Part shown: positions 18,331 through 28,117 of the stretch, piece by piece
Layout of the letters: each line of letters opens with the position of its first letter
Position numbering within the stretch: position 1 is the first letter of the stretch
Origin: Rathayibacter sp. VKM Ac-2856
GTDB taxonomy: Bacteria; Actinomycetota; Actinomycetes; Actinomycetales; Microbacteriaceae
Reading direction: 5' to 3'
Length of the DNA: 64,000 bases
Assembly: GCF_013205055.1 (NCBI RefSeq)
Contig: NZ_JABMLF010000001.1
Location: 1,054,001-1,118,000, forward strand
Notes under the pieces: generated by a model
What the model saw: the letters and a program-made list of their open reading frames with translations, nothing else
Database searches by the model: none
Told to the model about the DNA's origin: nothing
Position numbers and translations under genes: made by a program

Positions 18331-20175
18331 TCAGCGCGCGACCGGGAAGACGAGCCAGCGGCCCGAGGAGGACTGCGCCGTCGGCGTGAGCGCGCCGCTC
18401 ACCTCGACGACGTCGGCCTCCCACGCGCCCTCGCGCCCCACGTACGCGGCGGTGTCGACGGAGACGGCGCACGCGCCGCTCGCCCGCACGGCCGCGGCGA
18501 ACTCGGCGGGCGTCCCGAGGTCGTCGAAGACCTCGTAGCCCTCGGTGCCGCCGACCGAGCCGTAGCTCCAGACGAGGTCCTCGCCCTCGGTCCGCAGATA
18601 CGGGAGCGCCGGGTCGTAGTCGCCCATGTTCCCGATCGCCCCGCTGTCGGGGAAGCTCTTGATCGGCAGCTGCACCACGCCGCAGCCGTCCGGCAGGGCC
18701 GCATCGGCGTCGGCGACGAGCGCGGAGACCTCGGCGTCGTCGGTCGGCGCGATCGGCACCATCCGCGCGACGCCGGCGAGCTGATCCAGAGCGGCGACGC
18801 CGACGATGACGACGGCCGCTGCGATCCGCAGCCCGCGCCGGGTGATCCGGCCGAGGACGATCGCGACCGCGCCCAGCCCGAGCAGCATGATCACGATCGA
18901 CAGCCGCGACCACGCGCGGATGGTCGGGTCCAGGAACAGCGCGATCGCCATGCCGAAGCCCGCGATGACGAAGAAGGCGAGCGTCCAGAGCGCCGCGATC
19001 GCGAGCACCCGCAGCCGCTCGTCCGAGAGGAGCCGGCCGACGGCGGTGAGGCGCAGCGCCCGCCCGCCGACGGCACCGGTGAGCGGCAGCGCCAGGAGCA
19101 GCAGGCACAGGCCCGCGATCGCGAGCACGGGCATTCCCGGGGGCTCGGTCGTGACGGCCACGGCGGTGCCCGTGGAGTAGAGGTTGGTCAGCGCGCCGAT
19201 CTTCGGCAGCTCGGTGCCCTGCCAGGGCAGGAAGAGCGAGAGGAGCTTGCCCGCGAAGATCTCGGACTCCCCCACCCCGCGGCTCTGGAAGTAGGCCGAG
19301 GTGCGCTCGCCCCAGTCGCTGCCGAGGACGGCGATCTCGATCCCGACGAACAGCCCGAGGACGGCGAGCGGCAGTCCGCGGCCGAGGACCTCGCGCAGCG
19401 GCACCCGGCTGGCGAGCCCGGCGAGCGCGCACAGCGCCCAGACGCCCCCCAGCACGAGCACGCTGAAGACGTAGTAGTAGCCGCTGCTGGAGGCGATCAG
19501 CGCGGGCAGGACGACGACGGGCACGGCACCGCGCAGCAGTCGCGAGCGCCGGGACGCCGCCCGGGAGATCCAGGCGCGGAACGGGTCGGTCCGGTCGCCC
19601 GCGGCCGCGAGGACGAGGATGCCGAGGAGGGGAATCGACCAGTAGTTCGCGAGGAACGGGTGCCCGTAGCCGACCCGGAGGAAGTGGTAGGGCGCGAGGC
19701 TGAAGACGGCGGCCAGGAGCGCCGACGCCCACACCGGGGAGCGCAGGCACCGGAAGAACGCGTAGCCGGTCAGCGCGGCCGAGGCGAAGGTCAGCAGGGT
19801 GAACACGTTGAGCAGCAGCAGCCCGTCGCGGATCACCAGGCTCAGGGCGCCCGCCGTCACCGCGGAGGCGACGTCGAACTGCGCCGTGAAGAAGGCGTTG
19901 AAGCCGTCCGGGAAGCCCAGGGCCCCGTTCTCGAGGAAGGGGAACGCCTGCGTCGCGCTGCGGAAGAGCAGGTAGTGCAGCGTCTGATCGCCGCCGCCCA
20001 CCTGCCAGCGCTGCGTCATCGCCGCCGGCGTCACGCCCAGCGCGATCACGGCGGCGAGGACGCTCCCGCCGGCGGCGGCGAGCGCCGCGCCGAGCTCGAC
20101 GACCAGGCGCCTGCGCGTCGCTCCGCCGCCGCCCCGCGCCTCGGGAGCGGACCGCACCGGTCGCTCAGAGACCAC
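18331..20175 (-). CDS. large GT-C-like membrane protein, paralogue without acidic arm
   Basis: 614 residues, GTG start at 20175. About eleven membrane segments and an extracytoplasmic C-terminal domain. It aligns with the convergent gene throughout: GGGDQTLHYLLF in the first outer loop, PYHFLRVGYGHPFLANYWS, and CGVVQLPIKSFPDSGAIG followed by MGDYDPALPY and SGACAVSVDTAAYV near the end. It has no repeat arm. The pair is an inverted duplication. Likely a polyprenyl-phosphate-sugar-dependent transferase or related surface glycan enzyme. It starts inside the end of the upstream membrane gene (11-nt overlap). Confidence 0.75.
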   Translation of the reverse strand: MVSERPVRSAPEARGGGGATRRRLVVELGAALAAAGGSVLAAVIALGVTPAAMTQRWQVGGGDQTLHYLLFRSATQAFPFLENGALGFPDGFNAFFTAQFDVASAVTAGALSLVIRDGLLLLNVFTLLTFASAALTGYAFFRCLRSPVWASALLAAVFSLAPYHFLRVGYGHPFLANYWSIPLLGILVLAAAGDRTDPFRAWISRAASRRSRLLRGAVPVVVLPALIASSSGYYYVFSVLVLGGVWALCALAGLASRVPLREVLGRGLPLAVLGLFVGIEIAVLGSDWGERTSAYFQSRGVGESEIFAGKLLSLFLPWQGTELPKIGALTNLYSTGTAVAVTTEPPGMPVLAIAGLCLLLLALPLTGAVGGRALRLTAVGRLLSDERLRVLAIAALWTLAFFVIAGFGMAIALFLDPTIRAWSRLSIVIMLLGLGAVAIVLGRITRRGLRIAAAVVIVGVAALDQLAGVARMVPIAPTDDAEVSALVADADAALPDGCGVVQLPIKSFPDSGAIGNMGDYDPALPYLRTEGEDLVWSYGSVGGTEGYEVFDDLGTPAEFAAAVRASGACAVSVDTAAYVGREGAWEADVVEVSGALTPTAQSSSGRWLVFPVAR

Positions 20176-21862
20176 GCTCGGCCTCCGCCGCCTCGATGCC
20201 GTTCCGGACGATCGTGTTCAGGACGGTCTCCCCCTCGGTCCCGGCGTAGTCGTAGACGTCGAAGGTCGGGCACGCGGTCACCGCGGCGGGCTCGCCGAGC
20301 GTGCCGAGCGCGAGGGCCGACCAGTCCGGATCCCGGTCGGCGAGCACGTAGCTGAAGGTCTTCGACCGGTACTCGGCCGCGTTGTTCATCCAGAGCTGCG
20401 GCGTGAAGTCGAAGTCGACCTGCTGCACGTCGACGGACGGATCGGCGTAGAGCGCCAGCGGCCGGGTGGTCCAGAACGAGCCGACCCCCGAGAGATCGCG
20501 ACCGTCGAGCCACTGCTCGAGGCAGGCGCGCTCCGGGGTCGAGCCGGCCTGCGCAGCGGCGGCGCGGATCGGGCCCGCCGCGAGGACGGCGCCCACCGCG
20601 GCGACGAGCACGACCAGGGCGGCCGCGGCGGCGAGCACCGGCCGCGGCGGACGCAGCCGGCGCAGCAGGCCGGCCCCCGGCAGACCGGGCGGCACCCAGT
20701 CCTGGAGGGCGGGGAGCACCATGAGGGCGGGGAAGACCGCGAGCGGCAGCAGATACCGGCTGACCAGGCTGCCGGTCACGATCTGCCCGAGGACGAGCGA
20801 GGCGGAGGCGACCAGCACGAAGGTCGCGAGGACCACGCTCGAGTCGGCCACCGACCAGGGCGTCTCGGGCCGCACCTGGGTCGCGACCGCGACCACGAGG
20901 GTGAGCACCGCCACGAGCAGGAGCAGGACGACGACGAGGATCTCGACCTTGCCGAGCCGGGTGGAGCCGACGTCGCGCACCTGCAGCAGGAACCCGTCGA
21001 CCGCGGCGCCCGCGCGCTCGAGGTGGAGGTAGGTGGCCGCGTCGACGGCGATGAAGCGCGCGAAGGCGCCCCGCACCGCGTAGCCGATCCCGGCGGCGGC
21101 GACGAGCACGGCGGAGATCAGCAGGGCCCGCCGCCACGCCATCCGCCGGAGGACGACGACGGCCAGCAGCGAGACCACGGCCGGCGCGGTGAACTGCAGG
21201 GCGAACAGCGGATTGGCGAGCGTCGTCGCCGCCGAGACGACCGCCGCCCCGATCAGCGCGAGTGCCGTGCGCCGGGCGCTCGGCAGGCGGGCCGGGTCGA
21301 AGCCGCCGCTCGCCTCGGCCGTGAGCGCCAGGGTCAGGACCGCGGAGAGCGCGACTCCCGAGTAGTAGGTCGTCAGGAGGATCCCGCTCGCGAACGCGCC
21401 GGCGTTGATGAGACCGCGTCCCTCCGTCGCCGCGAGCAGGAGCACGACGGCGGTGGCCGCGACGGCCGCGCCGATCCGCCAGGCCCGCGGACGCCCGGCG
21501 AGCACGCGCTCCGCCAGCCAGCGGACCGAGAGGTGCAGGACGGCGACGTTGACGAAGGCGTTGACGAGGAGCGCGCCGACCGCCGAGCCGCCGGCCAGCG
21601 CCAGGCTGAGCAGGTAGAGCGGGAGCTCCGGGAAGATCAGGAGCTGGCTCGTCATCACCCACTCGAACGGCTCGCCCTCGGCGACCGAGCGCACGAGGAG
21701 CGGGAGCGCGAGCGAGTCGCCGTCCGAGAGCAGGTACTCCCACCACGGCGTCGACGAGAGCCGGCCCAGCACGAGCGCGGTGCCCGCGAGGACGAGGAGC
21801 AGGCCCGACGCCTCGAGGAGGACCGCCCGGCGGCGGGAGAGAGCGGGGAGGACCGCCGTCAT
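20165..21862 (-). CDS. GT-C-like integral membrane protein
   Basis: 565 residues from ATG 21862, which overlaps the stop of the upstream GT2 gene (ATGA). Roughly ten membrane segments, a first outer loop with LLSDGDSLALPLL (acidic residues where GT-C enzymes have the catalytic Asp), and a 140-residue extracytoplasmic C-terminal domain with two Cys that could pair (ACLEQWL and TACPTFDVYDY). Sequence is only distantly like the two neighbouring large proteins. Position in an operon GT2 - this gene - 18331 gene supports use of the sugar-phospholipid made by the GT2. No family is recognised with certainty. Confidence 0.7.
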   Translation of the reverse strand: MTAVLPALSRRRAVLLEASGLLLVLAGTALVLGRLSSTPWWEYLLSDGDSLALPLLVRSVAEGEPFEWVMTSQLLIFPELPLYLLSLALAGGSAVGALLVNAFVNVAVLHLSVRWLAERVLAGRPRAWRIGAAVAATAVVLLLAATEGRGLINAGAFASGILLTTYYSGVALSAVLTLALTAEASGGFDPARLPSARRTALALIGAAVVSAATTLANPLFALQFTAPAVVSLLAVVVLRRMAWRRALLISAVLVAAAGIGYAVRGAFARFIAVDAATYLHLERAGAAVDGFLLQVRDVGSTRLGKVEILVVVLLLLVAVLTLVVAVATQVRPETPWSVADSSVVLATFVLVASASLVLGQIVTGSLVSRYLLPLAVFPALMVLPALQDWVPPGLPGAGLLRRLRPPRPVLAAAAALVVLVAAVGAVLAAGPIRAAAAQAGSTPERACLEQWLDGRDLSGVGSFWTTRPLALYADPSVDVQQVDFDFTPQLWMNNAAEYRSKTFSYVLADRDPDWSALALGTLGEPAAVTACPTFDVYDYAGTEGETVLNTIVRNGIEAAEAERGL

Positions 21863-22608
21863 CGCGACCCGTCCCGGCCGAGGCGGATCCGCAGGACGAG
21901 GAGGAGGCTCCGCAGGAGCGTGTTGCCGGGGATCTTCGAGGTGCCCTCCGTGCGGTCGAGGAAGACGATCGGGATCTCGCGCACCCGCCGCGCCGCGCCG
22001 AGGGCGCGGTGCTTCAGCGCGATCTGGAAGCCGTAGCCCGTGGCGTCGACGGTCTCGAAGTGGATGCGCTCGAGCAGCGCGCGGCTGAAGAGGTTGAACC
22101 CGCCGGTCCAGTCGGTGAGGCGCGAGCCGAGGACGGCCCGCGTGTAGACGTTGCCGCCGCGGCTGAGGATCTTGCGGTCGAGCGTCCAGTCCGGAGTGCC
22201 GCCGCCCGGGATGTAGCGGGACGCGACGACGAGGTCGGCGCCGGCGCGGACCTCGCGGAGGAAGTCGGCGAGGTACTTCGGGTCGTGCGAGAGGTCCGCG
22301 TCCATCTGCAGGACGCAGTCCGGAGCGTCGTCGGCCTCGAGGATCCGCTCGAACGCCCAGAGGTAGGCCGCGCCGAGCCCCTCCTTCGTCGCCCGCTCCA
22401 GCACCTGCACCGAGAACGAGGGCGTCCGCAGCTCCTCCCCCAGGGCGCGCGCCTTCTCGGCGGTCCCGTCCGGCGACGAGTCGTCCACGACGACCGAGCG
22501 GACGACCACGTCGGACTCGCGGGCCACGGCGGCGGCGAGGCGGCGCAGCAGCTCGCCGATGTTGTCCGCTTCGTTGTACGTGGGGGTGACGATGGTGAGC
22601 GAGAGCAT
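21859..22608 (-). CDS. GT2 polyprenol-phosphate mannosyltransferase-like
   Basis: 249 residues, first gene of a three-gene operon. Motifs: IVTPTYNEADNIGELLRRL, SVVVDDSSPDGT, GLGAAYLWAFE, the DxD-type QMDADLSHDP, and FNLFSRALLERI. This pattern is that of Dpm1/Ppm1-type polyprenol monophosphomannose synthases, in which mannose from GDP-mannose is placed on polyprenyl phosphate. GDP-mannose supply is consistent with manC in the window. No trans-membrane anchor, so a separate membrane partner is expected; the divergent GtrA gene is a candidate. Confidence 0.88.
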   Translation of the reverse strand: MLSLTIVTPTYNEADNIGELLRRLAAAVARESDVVVRSVVVDDSSPDGTAEKARALGEELRTPSFSVQVLERATKEGLGAAYLWAFERILEADDAPDCVLQMDADLSHDPKYLADFLREVRAGADLVVASRYIPGGGTPDWTLDRKILSRGGNVYTRAVLGSRLTDWTGGFNLFSRALLERIHFETVDATGYGFQIALKHRALGAARRVREIPIVFLDRTEGTSKIPGNTLLRSLLLVLRIRLGRDGSR

Positions 22609-22823
22609 CTGGTTCCGATTCGGGCGGGGACGTGGACGGTCCGCCGGGGCGGAGGCGGTGGAACAGTATCAGCGTGCACCATGCCGTCCTGTGTGAGAGG
22701 AAGCGGGACGTCGCGTCGCGGTTCTCAGGTTCAGTTCTCCGGATGGAGGGCTCCAGTACAGATCGGCCGCGTACTGTCGCCCCATCGCTCCCGCCCGGGC
22801 AGCGAGTACCCCGGGGGAGCATC

Positions 22824-23348
22824 GTGTCGCGTCGGTTCGGATGGTCCCGTCGGCTGGAATCGCAGAAGCTGCGGTTCCTCGTCGCCGGCTCGCTGAACAC
22901 GGCGCTCGACTTCCTGATCCTCAATGCGCTCGCCCTGCTCGTCGGCCTGCCCACCCTGGTCGCGAACGTCGCCTCCGTCACGGTGGGCATCTCGATCTCC
23001 TACCTCCTCAACCACTTCTTCGTCTTCCGGCACCCCGAGCGGCCGACGGTGCGCACCTTCGCGCAGTTCTTCCTGGTCACCGGCTTCAGCTCGCTCGTGC
23101 TCCAGTCGCTGATCATCTACGGCTTCGAGGTGTTCTTCGACACCCGGTTCGGCACCTCGCTCCTCTTCCTCCCCAGCGCGGGCGAGAAGGCGTTCCTCGC
23201 CATCAACGCCGCGAAGGCCGTCGCCGTGATGGTGGGTCTCGTCTGGAACTTCTGCCTCTACAAGTTCGTCGTCTTCCGCGCCCCGTCGGCGGCGATCGCC
23301 CCCGAGCTCGACGAGGTCGTCGACGAGGTGGAGACCGCCGCACGCTGA
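22824..23348 (+). CDS. GtrA-family membrane protein (copy 2)
   Basis: 174 residues if GTG 22824 is used; GGAG lies a few bases upstream. An in-frame ATG at 22743 would add 27 residues without homology-like features. Four membrane segments with FLVAGSLNTALDFLILNAL in TM1, YLLNHFFVFRHPE after TM2 and WNFCLYKFVVFR in TM4, the GtrA pattern. There is an unusually long loop between TM3 and TM4. It is divergent from the Dpm1-like operon, mirroring the gtrA-GT2 pair at 13.5-14.8 kb. Probable role: flipping a polyprenyl-phosphate sugar. Confidence 0.82.
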   Translation: MSRRFGWSRRLESQKLRFLVAGSLNTALDFLILNALALLVGLPTLVANVASVTVGISISYLLNHFFVFRHPERPTVRTFAQFFLVTGFSSLVLQSLIIYGFEVFFDTRFGTSLLFLPSAGEKAFLAINAAKAVAVMVGLVWNFCLYKFVVFRAPSAAIAPELDEVVDEVETAAR

Positions 23349-23455
23349 GCGCCGGAGCCCCGCTCGGGCCCCGTGCTAGCCTCGTCAGGTTCTTCCGACG
23401 GCGCCCCCTGCCCGTCGACGCCGCTCCCCCGGAGGCTCTCATCGCCCGCTCGACG

Positions 23456-24316
23456 TTGCCCATCGCGGTCGTCGTCGTCACCCACTTCTCGGGTGAGGTC
23501 CTCCGCGCCTGCCTCGAGTCGATCCCCGAGGCGACCGAGCACGACGTGCGCGTCGTGGTCGTCGACAACGCGACGACCGACGACTCGGTCCGCCGCGTCG
23601 TCGAGCGGATCCCCGAGGTCGTGTTCCACGAGACCGGTCAGAACCTCGGCTACGGCCGGGCGATCAACTACGCCGTCGACCGCCTCGGCCCGGAGATCGA
23701 GTGGATCCTGGTGACGAACCCGGACACGGTCTTCCTGCCCGGCTCGATCGACGCGCTCTACGCGGCCGCTGTCGCCGACCCGGCGATCGGCTCGATCGGC
23801 CCCCGCATCCTCGACTCGGACGGCACGATCTACCCCTCGGCCCGCGCGCTGCCCTCGCTCGGCACGGGCGTCGGCCACGCGCTGCTCGCGCACGTCTGGC
23901 CGGGCAACCCGTGGTCGCGCCGGTACCGCCGCTCGCGCGCGGTCGAGACGATGCAGCACGGCAGCATGACGGCCGGCTGGCTGTCGGGCGCCTGCGTGAT
24001 GGTGCGGCGCACCGCGTTCGAGCAGATCGGCGGCTTCGACGAGCGCTACTTCATGTACTTCGAGGACGTGCAGCTCGGCGACTCGCTCGGTCAGCGCGGC
24101 TGGACGAACGTCTACCTCGCCGACGCGGTGGTCTCCCACCTCGGCGGGCACTCGACGCGACTGGCGTCGGCGCAGATGCTCGCGGTGCACCACCGCAGCG
24201 CCTACCTCTACCTCGCGCAGAAGTACGACGCCTGGTACCAGGCCCCGGTCCGCGCGGCGGTCCGCCTGGGCCTCGGCGTCCGCGTCGCGCTGATGCGCCT
24301 GCGCCCCAGCCGCTGA
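23456..24316 (+). CDS. GT2 glycosyltransferase, rhamnosyltransferase-like
   Basis: About 286 residues. GT2 features: VVVTHFSGEVLRACLES, VVVDNATTDDS, LGYGRAINYA, the metal motif TNPDTVFLPGS, WLSGACVMVRR and GGFDERYFMYFEDVQLGDSL. The last two are typical of dTDP-rhamnosyl transferases such as WbbL. dTDP-rhamnose genes follow immediately, which agrees. No ATG or GTG is available near the homologous start; TTG 23456 starts just before the first beta strand and is chosen, but a GGAGG at 23431 suggests a start slightly further upstream (an ATC or CTG codon). Start is uncertain. Confidence 0.8.
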   Translation: MPIAVVVVTHFSGEVLRACLESIPEATEHDVRVVVVDNATTDDSVRRVVERIPEVVFHETGQNLGYGRAINYAVDRLGPEIEWILVTNPDTVFLPGSIDALYAAAVADPAIGSIGPRILDSDGTIYPSARALPSLGTGVGHALLAHVWPGNPWSRRYRRSRAVETMQHGSMTAGWLSGACVMVRRTAFEQIGGFDERYFMYFEDVQLGDSLGQRGWTNVYLADAVVSHLGGHSTRLASAQMLAVHHRSAYLYLAQKYDAWYQAPVRAAVRLGLGVRVALMRLRPSR

Positions 24317-24322
24317 CCTCCG

Positions 24323-24545
24323 GGTCTCGCTGCGCCCGCTCCGCGGGCTAGTCGATCAGCAGGAGCGCGCAGCGCCTGCACCGCGCGGGATCTCGATACG
24401 CCCGCTCCGCGGGCTACTCGATCAGCATGGGTGCGGCGGGACCACATGCCGGTCGAGCAGCACCAGGGGGGGCGCCGCCTGCTGGTCGAGCAGCACCAGG
24501 GGTGTCCATGCTGGTCGAGCAGCCGCGCAGCGGCGTATCGAGACC
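24323..24545. repeat. REP-like palindromic repeat cluster A (family 1)
   Basis: Between convergent gene ends. Forward unit GGATCTCGATACGC, a short GC hairpin and CTACTCGATCAGCATGG at 24388-24430, a decayed forward copy at 24323-24363, two truncated reverse copies (around 24446 and 24480) and a full reverse copy at 24508-24545. No coding sequence seen in this gap. Confidence 0.85.
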
Positions 24546-24559
24546 AGCTCGCCGCGGCG

Positions 24560-25429
24560 TCAGCGCCCGAGCTCGAGCAGGCGCTTCAGGTACGCGCCGT
24601 AGCCGCTCTTCACCAGCGGCGCCGCGAGTGCGGCGAGCGCGTCGTCGTCGATCCAGCCGTTCCGCCAGGCGATCTCCTCGATGCAGCCGATCTTGAAGCC
24701 CTGGCGCTGCTCGATCACGCGCACGAACTCCGTCGCCTCGATCATCGAGTCGAAGGTCCCGGTGTCGAGCCACGCGGTGCCGCGGTCGAGGACCTGCACG
24801 TTGAGGCTGCCGGCCTCGAGGTAGCGCTCGTTCACCGTCGAGATCTCGAGCTCGCCGCGGGCGGAGGGCTCGATCGTCTTCGCGATGCCGACGACCGAGT
24901 TGTCGTAGAAGTACAGACCGGGCACCGCGTAGTTGCTCTTGGGCCGCTCCGGCTTCTCCTCGATGGAGAGCGCGTGGAACGCGTCGTCGAACTCCACGAC
25001 GCCGTAGGCGCGCGGATCCGCCACCTGGTAGGCGAAGATCACCGCTCCCTCGATGTCGGTGTTCGCGGCGAGGGCCGTTCCGAGCGCGGTGCCGTGGAAG
25101 ATGTTGTCGCCGAGCACCAGCGCGACGGAGTCGTCGCCGATGAAGTCCTCGCCGATGAGGAACGCCTGCGCCAGGCCGTCGGGCGACTCCTGCACCGCGT
25201 AGGACAGGCGCATCCCGAGGCTCGTGCCGTCGCCGAGCAGCGCGCGGAACTGGTCGTTGTACTCCGGGGTCGTGATGATGAGGACCTCGTCGATCCCGGC
25301 CATCATCAGCGTCGACAGCGGGTAGTAGACCATCGGCTTGTCGTAGATCGGCATCAGCTGCTTCGAGATGCCCTTGGTGATCGGCCAGAGCCGCGAGCCG
25401 GACCCGCCGGCCAGGATGATGCCCTTCAC
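24560..25429 (-). CDS. rfbA: glucose-1-phosphate thymidylyltransferase
   Basis: 289 residues, GTG start at 25429 overlapping the rfbC stop (GTGA). It makes dTDP-glucose from dTTP and glucose-1-phosphate, first step of dTDP-L-rhamnose synthesis. Visible: the nucleotide-binding [18 protein letters not shown], the KPMVYYPLS segment, LGDNIFHG with the metal aspartate, [20 protein letters not shown] and [13 protein letters not shown]. Length equals the RmlA family. Follows rfbC in the same transcript; rfbD is divergent. The dehydratase gene rfbB is not in this window. Confidence 0.95.
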   Translation of the reverse strand: MKGIILAGGSGSRLWPITKGISKQLMPIYDKPMVYYPLSTLMMAGIDEVLIITTPEYNDQFRALLGDGTSLGMRLSYAVQESPDGLAQAFLIGEDFIGDDSVALVLGDNIFHGTALGTALAANTDIEGAVIFAYQVADPRAYGVVEFDDAFHALSIEEKPERPKSNYAVPGLYFYDNSVVGIAKTIEPSARGELEISTVNERYLEAGSLNVQVLDRGTAWLDTGTFDSMIEATEFVRVIEQRQGFKIGCIEEIAWRNGWIDDDALAALAAPLVKSGYGAYLKRLLELGR

Positions 25430-26037
25430 GAGTGCGCTCCGTCCAGCTCGGCGTAGAGCGCCTTCGCCTCGTCCCAGGTGGGCAGGATGCCCAGCTCCAG
25501 GGCCTCCGCCAGCGTCGGCGCATCGGTGTCCTTCGGCGAGAGCAGCGGCTCGCCCGCCTCGTCGGGGAAGCGCAGGCCGATCTGCTCGTCGAGCGGGTCG
25601 ATGCCCTTCTCGCGGACCGGGTCGTAGGTGGAGGAGACGAGGTAGGAGACCACGGCGCCCTCCGTCAGCGCGACGAACGCGTGCGCGAGCCCCTCCGCGA
25701 GGTAGACCGAGCGGCGGTCCACGTCGTCGAGCAGGACCGAGTCCCACGTGCCGAAGGACGGCGAGCCGACGCGGACGTCGATGATGTAGTCGAGCACCGC
25801 GCCGGAGAAGCAGGAGACGTACTTGGCCTGCGACGGCGGGATCTGCGCGAAGTGGATGCCGCGGACCGTGCCGCGCTTGGAGACGGAGGTGTTGCCCTGC
25901 TGCAGCGACAGCGGGTGCCCCACCTTCTCCGCGAGGCGGTCGAAGCGGTAGAACTCGTAGAACACCCCCCGGTCGTCGGGGAACTGGCGCGGCGTCACCT
26001 CGTAGGCGTCGGGGATCTCGAGCTCTCTGATCTGCAC
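25426..26037 (-). CDS. rfbC: dTDP-4-dehydrorhamnose 3,5-epimerase
   Basis: 203 residues with GTG 26037 as start. A cupin enzyme that epimerises C3 and C5 of dTDP-4-keto-6-deoxyglucose. Motifs: [24 protein letters not shown] with catalytic His62, [19 protein letters not shown] and [15 protein letters not shown] second in-frame GTG two codons upstream (26043) is possible, but the -10 at 26045-26050 would put the transcript start close to 26037. Translationally coupled to rfbA. Confidence 0.94.
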   Translation of the reverse strand: MQIRELEIPDAYEVTPRQFPDDRGVFYEFYRFDRLAEKVGHPLSLQQGNTSVSKRGTVRGIHFAQIPPSQAKYVSCFSGAVLDYIIDVRVGSPSFGTWDSVLLDDVDRRSVYLAEGLAHAFVALTEGAVVSYLVSSTYDPVREKGIDPLDEQIGLRFPDEAGEPLLSPKDTDAPTLAEALELGILPTWDEAKALYAELDGAHS

Positions 26038-26044
26038 GGTCACG

Positions 26045-26050
26045 AGTGTA
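26045..26050 (-). promoter_or_regulatory. putative -10 TACACT for leaderless rfbC-rfbA transcript
   Basis: Reverse-strand TACACT ends 7 nt before the GTG at 26037. It lies in the 88-nt divergent gap with rfbD. This spacing decides for the 26037 start over 26043. Confidence 0.4.
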
Positions 26051-26113
26051 CTGAGCGCTCGGAGGCCTGCTGAGCCGCCGGTGCGCCGGAGTCCGGGCGT
26101 CGGGGGCCTCCGG

Positions 26114-26119
26114 CATGAT
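26114..26119 (+). promoter_or_regulatory. putative -10 CATGAT for leaderless rfbD transcript
   Basis: CATGAT, one mismatch from TATGAT, ends 6 nt before the GTG of rfbD. No ribosome-binding site is visible upstream of that GTG. Confidence 0.35.
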
Positions 26120-26125
26120 GATCGG

Positions 26126-26971
26126 GTGACCTTCCTCCTCACGGGCGCCTCCGGCATGCTCGGCACCGACCTCCGCTCCTCCCTCGGCGATCGCGCCGTC
26201 ACGGCGCTCGGCCGCGCCGACCTCGACGTGACCGATCTCGACGCCGTCCGCGCGGCCGTCGCCGGCCACGACGCGGTGCTCAACTGCGCCGCGTACACGC
26301 GCGTCGACGACGCAGAGGGCGACGAGGAGGCGGCCCGGCGCGTCAATGCGCTCGGCGCGCAGAACCTCGCGATCGCCACCGCCGAGATCGGCGCCGCGAT
26401 CGTCCAGGTCTCGACCGACTACGTCTTCGACGGCTCGGCGACGAGCCCCTACGCCGAGTCGCACCCCCGCCGGCCGATCTCCGCCTACGGCCGGACGAAG
26501 GCGGAGGGTGAGGAGCTCGTCCTCGCTGCGAACCCCGGACGGGGCTACGTCGTCCGCACCGCCTGGCTCTACGGGGCGCACGGCGGCAACTTCGCGAAGA
26601 CCATGGTCCGCCTCGCCGCGGCCCACCCCACCCTCACCGTCGTGGACGACCAGCGCGGCCAGCCGACCTGGACCGGCGACCTCGCCGACCGCCTGGTCGA
26701 GCTCGTCGACTCCGGCGCCCCGGCCGGCGTCTACCACGGCACCAACGCCGGCGAGACGACCTGGTTCGGCTTCGCGCGCGCCGTCTTCGAGAAGGCCGGG
26801 CTCGACCCGGAGCGGATCCGCCCGACCGACAGCGGCAGCTTCGTCCGCCCGGCTCCGCGGCCGGCCTACTCCGTGCTCGGCCACGACGCCTGGGCCGCCG
26901 CCGGCCTCGCGCCGATGCGCTCCTGGCAGGACGCGCTGGCCGCCGCCCCGCTCGAGGCGGTCACGCCGTGA
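26126..26971 (+). CDS. rfbD: dTDP-4-dehydrorhamnose reductase
   Basis: 281 residues, GTG start. NADPH-dependent last step to dTDP-L-rhamnose. The SDR motifs are [26 protein letters not shown], the VSTDYVFDG strand and the catalytic YGRTKAEGE with Tyr and Lys, then RTAWLYG. The length is normal for RmlD. It overlaps the following glycosyltransferase by GTGA and is divergent from rfbC-rfbA, so the three rhamnose genes form one divergent regulatory unit. Confidence 0.95.
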   Translation: MTFLLTGASGMLGTDLRSSLGDRAVTALGRADLDVTDLDAVRAAVAGHDAVLNCAAYTRVDDAEGDEEAARRVNALGAQNLAIATAEIGAAIVQVSTDYVFDGSATSPYAESHPRRPISAYGRTKAEGEELVLAANPGRGYVVRTAWLYGAHGGNFAKTMVRLAAAHPTLTVVDDQRGQPTWTGDLADRLVELVDSGAPAGVYHGTNAGETTWFGFARAVFEKAGLDPERIRPTDSGSFVRPAPRPAYSVLGHDAWAAAGLAPMRSWQDALAAAPLEAVTP

Positions 26972-28104
26972 CGACGACGCTCCGGGTGGTCGTCGACCAG
27001 ATGCTCGCCCGCGTCCCCGGCGGCATCGGCCGCTACACCGAGGAGCTCACCCGCGAGCTCATCCGCACCGCCCCGCGCGACTGCGACGTCGAGGCCGTCT
27101 TCTCGGCGCACCCGCCGGAGAAGGAGGAGGAGCTGCGGCTGCGCCTGCCCGGTCTGGCCGGTCTGCACCGGCTGCACCTCGGCCGCCGCGAGCTCTCGCG
27201 CGCCTGGCAGTACGGCATCGCGATCCCCTCGGGCGGCGGCATGATGCACGCCCCGAGCCTCTTCGCCCCGCTGCGCAGCCACGACGGCCGCGAGGGCGAG
27301 CAGATCGCCGTCACGATCCACGACACGGTGCCGTGGACGCACCCCGAGACCCTCACCCCGCACGGCGCCAAGTGGCACCGGGCGATGGCGAAGCGCGCGC
27401 AGAAGTTCGCGGACGCGGTCGTCGTGCCGACCCACGCGGTCGCCCAGCAGCTCTCGCAGGTCCTCGACTTCGGCGACCGGATCCGCGTCATCGGCGGGGC
27501 GGTCGGCTCGGGCCTCGTGCTGCCCGACGACGCGGACGAGCGCGCGGCGGCCCTCGGGCTGCCGGACGAGTACGTCCTCAGCGTGGGAACGCTGGAGCCG
27601 CGGAAGGGCCTGGTCTCGCTGATCGCCGCCTTCGGCGAGGCCTCGGCACCGCAGGTGCCGCTCCTGATCGTCGGGCCGACCGGCTGGGGTGAGCTCGACA
27701 TCGCCTCCGTCGCGGACGAGCAGGGCCTCGGCGAGGACCGCGTGCGCGCACTGGGCGTCCTCAGCGACGGCGATCTCGCGCTGGTGCTCAGCCGGGCGAC
27801 CCTCTTCGTCTACCCGAGCATCGCCGAGGGCTTCGGCCTGCCGGTCCTCGAGGCGATGCACTTCGGGGTGCCGGTCGTGCACTCGGACGACCCGGCGCTG
27901 CTCGAGGTCGCGGCCGACGCGGGCGTGGCCGTCGAGCGCGGTGACGCGAAGCACTACCCGGAGCGGCTCGCCCTCGCGATGAGCAGCGTGCTCTCGGACA
28001 CCGCGCTGCGCGAGCGCCTGTCGGTCGCCGGCCGCGACCGCTCCCGCGCCTACAGCTGGCGCGACTCCGCCGAGCGCGTCTGGGCCCTGCACGCCGACCT
28101 CTGA
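26968..28104 (+). CDS. GT4-family glycosyltransferase, rhamnose-linked operon
   Basis: 378 residues, GTG start overlapping the rfbD stop. [21 protein letters not shown] is the acceptor loop, [12 protein letters not shown] is typical of mannosyl/rhamnosyl GT4s, and [17 protein letters not shown] plus [18 protein letters not shown] form the donor site with both Glu. Coupling with rfbD suggests dTDP-rhamnose as donor, which is inference. REP-like repeats begin 14 nt after its stop. Confidence 0.86.
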   Translation: MTTTLRVVVDQMLARVPGGIGRYTEELTRELIRTAPRDCDVEAVFSAHPPEKEEELRLRLPGLAGLHRLHLGRRELSRAWQYGIAIPSGGGMMHAPSLFAPLRSHDGREGEQIAVTIHDTVPWTHPETLTPHGAKWHRAMAKRAQKFADAVVVPTHAVAQQLSQVLDFGDRIRVIGGAVGSGLVLPDDADERAAALGLPDEYVLSVGTLEPRKGLVSLIAAFGEASAPQVPLLIVGPTGWGELDIASVADEQGLGEDRVRALGVLSDGDLALVLSRATLFVYPSIAEGFGLPVLEAMHFGVPVVHSDDPALLEVAADAGVAVERGDAKHYPERLALAMSSVLSDTALRERLSVAGRDRSRAYSWRDSAERVWALHADL

Positions 28105-28117
28105 GCCTCGGCAGGCG

